DNA of 9,533 nucleotides, taken from Synergistaceae bacterium (GTDB lineage: Bacteria; Synergistota; Synergistia; Synergistales; Aminobacteriaceae). The notes under the pieces were generated by a model. The model did not search any database and was not told the origin of the DNA. It saw only the letters and a list, made by a program, of their open reading frames with translations. Position 1 is the stretch's first letter; each line of letters opens with the position of its first letter. Where the stretch lies: contig JAFTBA010000099.1 of assembly GCA_017458545.1 (NCBI GenBank), positions 1-9,533 of the forward strand. The letters run 5' to 3'. Positions 6,470 to 9,533 of this stretch are shown one piece after another. A program made the translations under genes and the position numbers.

Positions 6470-8470
6470 CGCTCTGACATTAACATATTCCTGTGAGAGC
6501 GTCAGCGGTGTGAAGGGTTCTCCTCCGCCTGAATAAAACTTACCGAAAAACTCAACATACTGAAGCCTCAACGGGTGAACGAATGAGCCCAGAATGTTTA
6601 TAGCAATGCTGAAGATATGACCGCCTATTACAACGACAAACGCAACGAGCCATCCGACATAAGGAATGTCAGCGGCAAGTCCGCCCAGAAGGTTAATGAC
6701 CATTCCGATGACAGCCGAGCCGAATCCGAGTGCCAAAAGTCTGCTGTAACTGAGAATGTCGCCCAGATATGACGTTGAGCCGTATAACGCCAGGAAACCG
6801 TTGATGACTTTCTTGAAGTAGTTAGGCTCGCCTTTGCCTGCGTAAATGAAGATTATCACAGCTCCGATAATTGCCATTGCTCCGCCTATCTGCGCGAAGT
6901 GAGGCGGTAACATTCCGCCCGAACCCGTCCCGAAAAGGCATAAGCCTACAATGAACAGGAACCATGATATATTGCTTCCTACAGCGTCAATAATTTCTCC
7001 GTGCCTCAGCTTGTCGTAAGCAGCTATCAATAATCCGAACATAAGGTGAATGACTCCGAGTAACAACGAGATTCCAAGCACCTGCATGGGATTAGTCATA
7101 GGGTCAACAAGCATAAAAGCATTCTTCAGCGGAACTAACGGGGGTAAAAACGCATCGATGAAATTCCCGAAGAATGAACCTGAAATTACCCCGTAAATGA
7201 ACGTTGAGACCGAACAGAACAAAAACAGCGTTATGAAATCCTTAACGCCCGGAGCAATCTTCTTGTACTTCCTGAAGACATACATAATCAGACCGAATAC
7301 CACAATTCCGTAACCTGCATCGCCTAAGCACATTCCGAAAAATACCCAGAAGAACGGCGCAAGCAACGGTGTCGGGTCAATACCCCTGTATGTCGGCGAG
7401 GAATACAGCTCCGTCAGAATGTTGAACGGTCTTACAGTACTGCCGTTTTTGAGGAGCGACGGAGGCTCTTCATCGGGTGAAGGGTCTTCGAGCATAAGTT
7501 CGGTTTCTGTGCTGACGGCCTCAATTTTCTGCCTGATTTCGTCGGCCCTGTCGGCAGGAACCCAGAAACGCGTCAGCATTACAGAGTCAGTCTCATCGCT
7601 CATGGCCGTACCGTTGTACCTTGCCGAAAGACTGTTGTAGTAATCCGAGAGCTTCTGTACTGTGGGTACATTCTCCTCAGCGAGTGCATTTAACTTCTCT
7701 GCTAACTCAGTTTCCTTAGCCTCAAGCTCTGAGATTATGCCTGCAAAACGTTCCTTCTCCTCTTCAACCGTACCTGTTAATGACGCAGGGACTTCGATGG
7801 GGGAAAGGGCGTTCTTTACGCAAATCTCTCTGATTTCGTCCTCAATCGAACGTGAATAAATCAACGCAGCATAAATTTCAGCAGGTTTCTCTTTTTCGTT
7901 GAACGGAGCGATGATTAATTCGCTGTCCTGAGCGTACTTCGAGAAATCACCTAAAGCTGCCTTGATGCCTGTAACATTTTCGGGTTTCAATGTGCCTATG
8001 AGACCCGTTAATGTCTTAGTACCTTCCGTGATTACAGAGAGGGGGTACGGGAAAAATCCGAGTGATGACAAGATTAAAGCTGTATTTCTTGCGTCAGAGA
8101 GTTTAAGCCTTACTTCCCCTGTCTGGTGTTCAACTGCGCGTGTATTATCGCAGACCGCTTTGAGATTCGTTTTTGATGCTAACTCTTCGAGTTCCGTCAT
8201 TGTAACTTCGGGTCTTTCACCGAGCATTCTGTCGAGGGCCGGAACGGGGTCAACATAATGCGGAGTAAGAGTCCTGTTCAGGTAACGGACATCGGCGAGT
8301 ATTTCATCATTCTTCGAGATGAGGGCTTCAACGTCAGAGGGTCTGGCGTGATTTTCTTCCGCAGACGAGATAATCTGACATGTGCCTGTCTCCTGAAGGG
8401 CTGCCGCAATCTGTTCATGAACGGATTTGTGATAATACAGTTCTGCCTTTTTAAGCCTGGCTACTCCCAT
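6467..8470 (-). CDS. atpI: V/A-type ATP synthase subunit I (membrane stator, a subunit)
   Basis: Subunit I (NtpI, homologous to eukaryotic subunit a) provides the ion half-channels beside the K ring and anchors the peripheral stalks. The 667-residue product is normal length. Residues 1-about 350 form the cytosolic domain with coiled-coil stretches (for example EEEKERFAGIISELEAKETE near 236-255). The membrane half starts after the family signature around SSPTYRGIDPTPLLAPFFW (357-375), with hydrophobic segments near 370-398, 410-430, 462-485, 497-513, 525-543, 578-597 and 605-628. Two arginines facing the ring are recognisable: R577 in SYSRLLALGFG and R635 in HPLRLQYVEFFGKFYSGG; E640 follows R635 at the same spacing as in E. 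hirae. ATG at 8470 is preceded by AGAGGTGAT (8479-8487). It overlaps atpH by 20 nt, and its stop codon is in the heptamer repeat. Confidence 0.98.
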   Translation of the reverse strand: MGVARLKKAELYYHKSVHEQIAAALQETGTCQIISSAEENHARPSDVEALISKNDEILADVRYLNRTLTPHYVDPVPALDRMLGERPEVTMTELEELASKTNLKAVCDNTRAVEHQTGEVRLKLSDARNTALILSSLGFFPYPLSVITEGTKTLTGLIGTLKPENVTGIKAALGDFSKYAQDSELIIAPFNEKEKPAEIYAALIYSRSIEDEIREICVKNALSPIEVPASLTGTVEEEKERFAGIISELEAKETELAEKLNALAEENVPTVQKLSDYYNSLSARYNGTAMSDETDSVMLTRFWVPADRADEIRQKIEAVSTETELMLEDPSPDEEPPSLLKNGSTVRPFNILTELYSSPTYRGIDPTPLLAPFFWVFFGMCLGDAGYGIVVFGLIMYVFRKYKKIAPGVKDFITLFLFCSVSTFIYGVISGSFFGNFIDAFLPPLVPLKNAFMLVDPMTNPMQVLGISLLLGVIHLMFGLLIAAYDKLRHGEIIDAVGSNISWFLFIVGLCLFGTGSGGMLPPHFAQIGGAMAIIGAVIIFIYAGKGEPNYFKKVINGFLALYGSTSYLGDILSYSRLLALGFGSAVIGMVINLLGGLAADIPYVGWLVAFVVVIGGHIFSIAINILGSFVHPLRLQYVEFFGKFYSGGGEPFTPLTLSQEYVNVRA

Positions 8471-8786
8471 ATTTTTTCATCACCTCTTCCATTATGAATG
8501 AAGCAGCTGCCGGTATCTTGTCCTTATGCTTGGTGTAGAAAGCCTTAGCATCTGATTCGCGCTTTGAGAGAATTGACTTAGCTTTGGCTTCGGCTGCCTC
8601 TTCAGCTCTGCGTATTTTGTCGCGGAACTGACGGGCTGCTGACTGACGTGCTTCCTTCAGGGAATTTTCTGCGTCCGAAGTTGCGCGGTTAAGTTTTTTT
8701 GCAGCGTCTTCCTTAGCTTTCTGCACTGCTTCAGCGGCTTGAGTCTCAGCAGTCTTTATCTCAGCGATTGTAGGGTTGTCCGCCAT
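8451..8786 (-). CDS. atpH: V/A-type ATP synthase subunit H/G (peripheral stalk)
   Basis: This is the second peripheral-stalk subunit (AhaH/G subunit; NtpF in E. hirae naming), which wraps with subunit E into a long right-handed coiled coil bridging head and subunit I. The 111-residue product is almost wholly one charged helix rich in Ala, Lys, Glu and Arg, with repeats of the type AEAVQKAKEDAAKKLNRA and DKIRRAEEAAEAKAKSI, then a short hydrophobic C-terminal segment (AAASFIMEEVMKKYG). There is no signal peptide or membrane span. The call rests on coiled-coil character plus its place first in an H-I-K-E-C-F-A-B-D operon, since such helices score poorly by sequence alone. ATG at 8786 has a near-perfect Shine-Dalgarno site, GGGAGGTGA (8794-8802), 7 nt upstream. 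Confidence 0.92.
   Translation of the reverse strand: MADNPTIAEIKTAETQAAEAVQKAKEDAAKKLNRATSDAENSLKEARQSAARQFRDKIRRAEEAAEAKAKSILSKRESDAKAFYTKHKDKIPAAASFIMEEVMKKYGSSQA
8479..8487 (-). promoter_or_regulatory. Ribosome binding site of atpI within atpH
   Basis: The minus strand reads AGAGGTGAT, 8 nt before the atpI ATG at 8470 and inside the last codons of atpH. It supports that start and makes the 20-nt gene overlap credible. Confidence 0.8.
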
Positions 8787-8793
8787 TTTGTGC

Positions 8794-8802
8794 TCACCTC
8801 CC
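8794..8802 (-). promoter_or_regulatory. Strong ribosome binding site of the first operon gene
   Basis: The minus strand reads GGGAGGTGA, 7 nt before the atpH ATG, close to the full anti-Shine-Dalgarno complement. Confidence 0.85.
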
Positions 8803-8854
8803 GTTCTGAATAAAAATGTATTGAGTAAATATGAGACGGTCTGAACAAAAGTAA

Positions 8855-8882
8855 ATTATACCCAAAAAAAATTAGTGTTCAA
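8855..8882 (-). promoter_or_regulatory. Sigma-70-type promoter of the ATPase operon
   Basis: On the minus strand TTGAAC (8877-8882) and a perfect TATAAT (8855-8860) are separated by 16 nt. Initiation would fall near 8848, leaving a leader of about 60 nt before atpH. The spacer holds a run of eight T residues (8864-8871). This is the only good promoter I find for the nine genes. I see no clear operator palindrome beside it. Confidence 0.8.
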
Positions 8883-8917
8883 TCAGGAAAACCAACGGGG
8901 AATTTTTAGGAAGATAA

Positions 8918-8949
8918 ACCCTGTGAATTTTCGAGAGGATTCACAGGGT
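8918..8949 (-). terminator. Hairpin after the acyltransferase gene, probable terminator
   Basis: A perfect 11-bp stem (ACCCTGTGAAT at 8918-8928 with ATTCACAGGGT at 8939-8949) encloses a 10-nt loop. It starts 10 nt past the acyltransferase stop codon. On the minus strand it is followed by TTATCTTCCTAAAA instead of a solid T run, so termination may be leaky; some readthrough into the ATPase operon is possible. Confidence 0.65.
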
Positions 8950-8959
8950 CAGTTCACGG

Positions 8960-9533
8960 TTAAACGATGTACTTTTTGAGGACGGGAATGTGATTGAGGA
9001 CTGCTGATATTGCGAACGAAATCACGAACACTATCACTGAAATCAGAGGCACGGAAACGATAGGATTGAACGTTAATGCGTTGAGACCTAATTCTCCCAT
9101 GAGCTTTTTGATAGCAGCATGATCTAGGTATGCCCCGAAGCTGTACTGCGATAACATTCTTATAATTTTTACAGGAAAGTTGAATTTTGATTTGAAGAAC
9201 GTAAAAACCGCAGCCCCTTCGCACATAACATTGACATTATGATTACCGAAGAAATTAAAAGGCTCCCCCTTAACCCGCGACGCATAAAGAGACATAACGA
9301 CTGTCGCAATAAAACCAATGATTCCTGCAATGTAAATCGTGCGCTCAGTTTTACGTGATATATCGGTGCTGTTCAGAAGATAGCCGAGAAGAAAATACCC
9401 CGTGAAGCCTCCCACAAACTGAAAATTAAAGTTCTTTAATATATCACCTGCGAACTCACTGTACTTTTCTGAGAAGAGTGATATGAGATGTATAATTTCA
9501 GGAAACAGGAACGCAAAGAAAAAGGCAATCACA
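8960..9533 (-). CDS. Acyltransferase-3 family membrane protein, partial (C-terminal part)
   Basis: About 190 C-terminal residues are present; the frame stays open to the window edge, so the true start lies outside. The segment is strongly hydrophobic, with likely membrane helices near residues 1-20, 39-54, 67-85 and 155-180 of the visible part. Near the end it has QYSFGAYLDHAAIKKLMG, resembling the 'YSFGIYLxH' block near the C-terminus of acyltransferase-3 (OafA/WecH-type) proteins. Those enzymes move acetyl or similar groups onto sugars or cell-surface polymers at the membrane; the substrate here cannot be told. The catalytic N-terminal region is not visible. It has no evident link to the ATPase and is separated from it by a hairpin and a new promoter, so it is an unrelated upstream neighbour. 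Confidence 0.75.
   Translation of the reverse strand, partial: VIAFFFAFLFPEIIHLISLFSEKYSEFAGDILKNFNFQFVGGFTGYFLLGYLLNSTDISRKTERTIYIAGIIGFIATVVMSLYASRVKGEPFNFFGNHNVNVMCEGAAVFTFFKSKFNFPVKIIRMLSQYSFGAYLDHAAIKKLMGELGLNALTFNPIVSVPLISVIVFVISFAISAVLNHIPVLKKYIV

Noticed and set aside
7962..8258. Plus-strand open frame of 98 codons opposite atpI
   Set aside because: It is antisense to an intact family member, Ser/Val-rich low-information translation, with no promoter or ribosome site; treated as a shadow.
47..8786. A novel multi-gene system in place of an ordinary ATPase
   Set aside because: Every gene matches a known V/A-ATPase subunit in length, motifs and canonical order, with no inserted, fused or missing gene; novelty is limited to non-coding details.

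Overview
The window is almost entirely one minus-strand operon for a complete bacterial V/A-type (rotary) ATPase. Read in the direction of transcription, from high to low coordinates, the order is atpH(G)-I-K-E-C-F-A-B-D. This is the same order as the archaeal aha operons and the Thermus V/A-ATPase operon. All nine genes are intact and tightly packed. Most junctions are 15-42 nt gaps or short overlaps. The one exception is a 129-nt spacer between atpI and atpK.

Layout from right to left: (1) 8960-9533 is the C-terminal part of a membrane acyltransferase-3 family protein that runs off the window, followed by a hairpin at 8918-8949. (2) 8787-8959 is the only promoter-bearing gap, with a good sigma-70-type promoter (TTGAAC, 16 nt, TATAAT) about 70 nt upstream of atpH. 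(3) 47-8786 holds the nine ATPase genes. (4) 1-37 is a strong rho-independent terminator just after the atpD stop, so the operon is delimited at both ends.

How the parts fit: A and B form the A3B3 catalytic head. D and F form the central rotor shaft, and C is the socket joining the shaft to the membrane ring. E and H(G) form the peripheral stalks. K forms the ion-carrying ring and I is the membrane stator. Subunit K is the four-helix form with one carboxylate. It keeps every side chain known to bind Na+ in Enterococcus hirae NtpK, so a Na+-translocating enzyme is predicted.

Organism: a bacterium, judged by strong Shine-Dalgarno sites, a sigma-70-like promoter and an intrinsic terminator. A Na+-type V/A-ATPase fits an anaerobic fermenter. 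Synergistota or a Firmicutes-like lineage is my impression from protein style only; I cannot confirm it without a search. Base composition looks close to balanced by eye, with an AT-rich intergenic region.

The genes are a well-known system, not a new one. The least explained sequence is the atpI-atpK spacer. It carries seven tandem 7-nt units that read as G-rich TAGGGTA repeats on the mRNA, can pair with a downstream segment, and sit just ahead of the gene needing the highest protein copy number. Several gene starts were moved from the longest reading frame on Shine-Dalgarno evidence: atpC to 5239, atpF to 4248, atpB to 2090 and atpD to 667.
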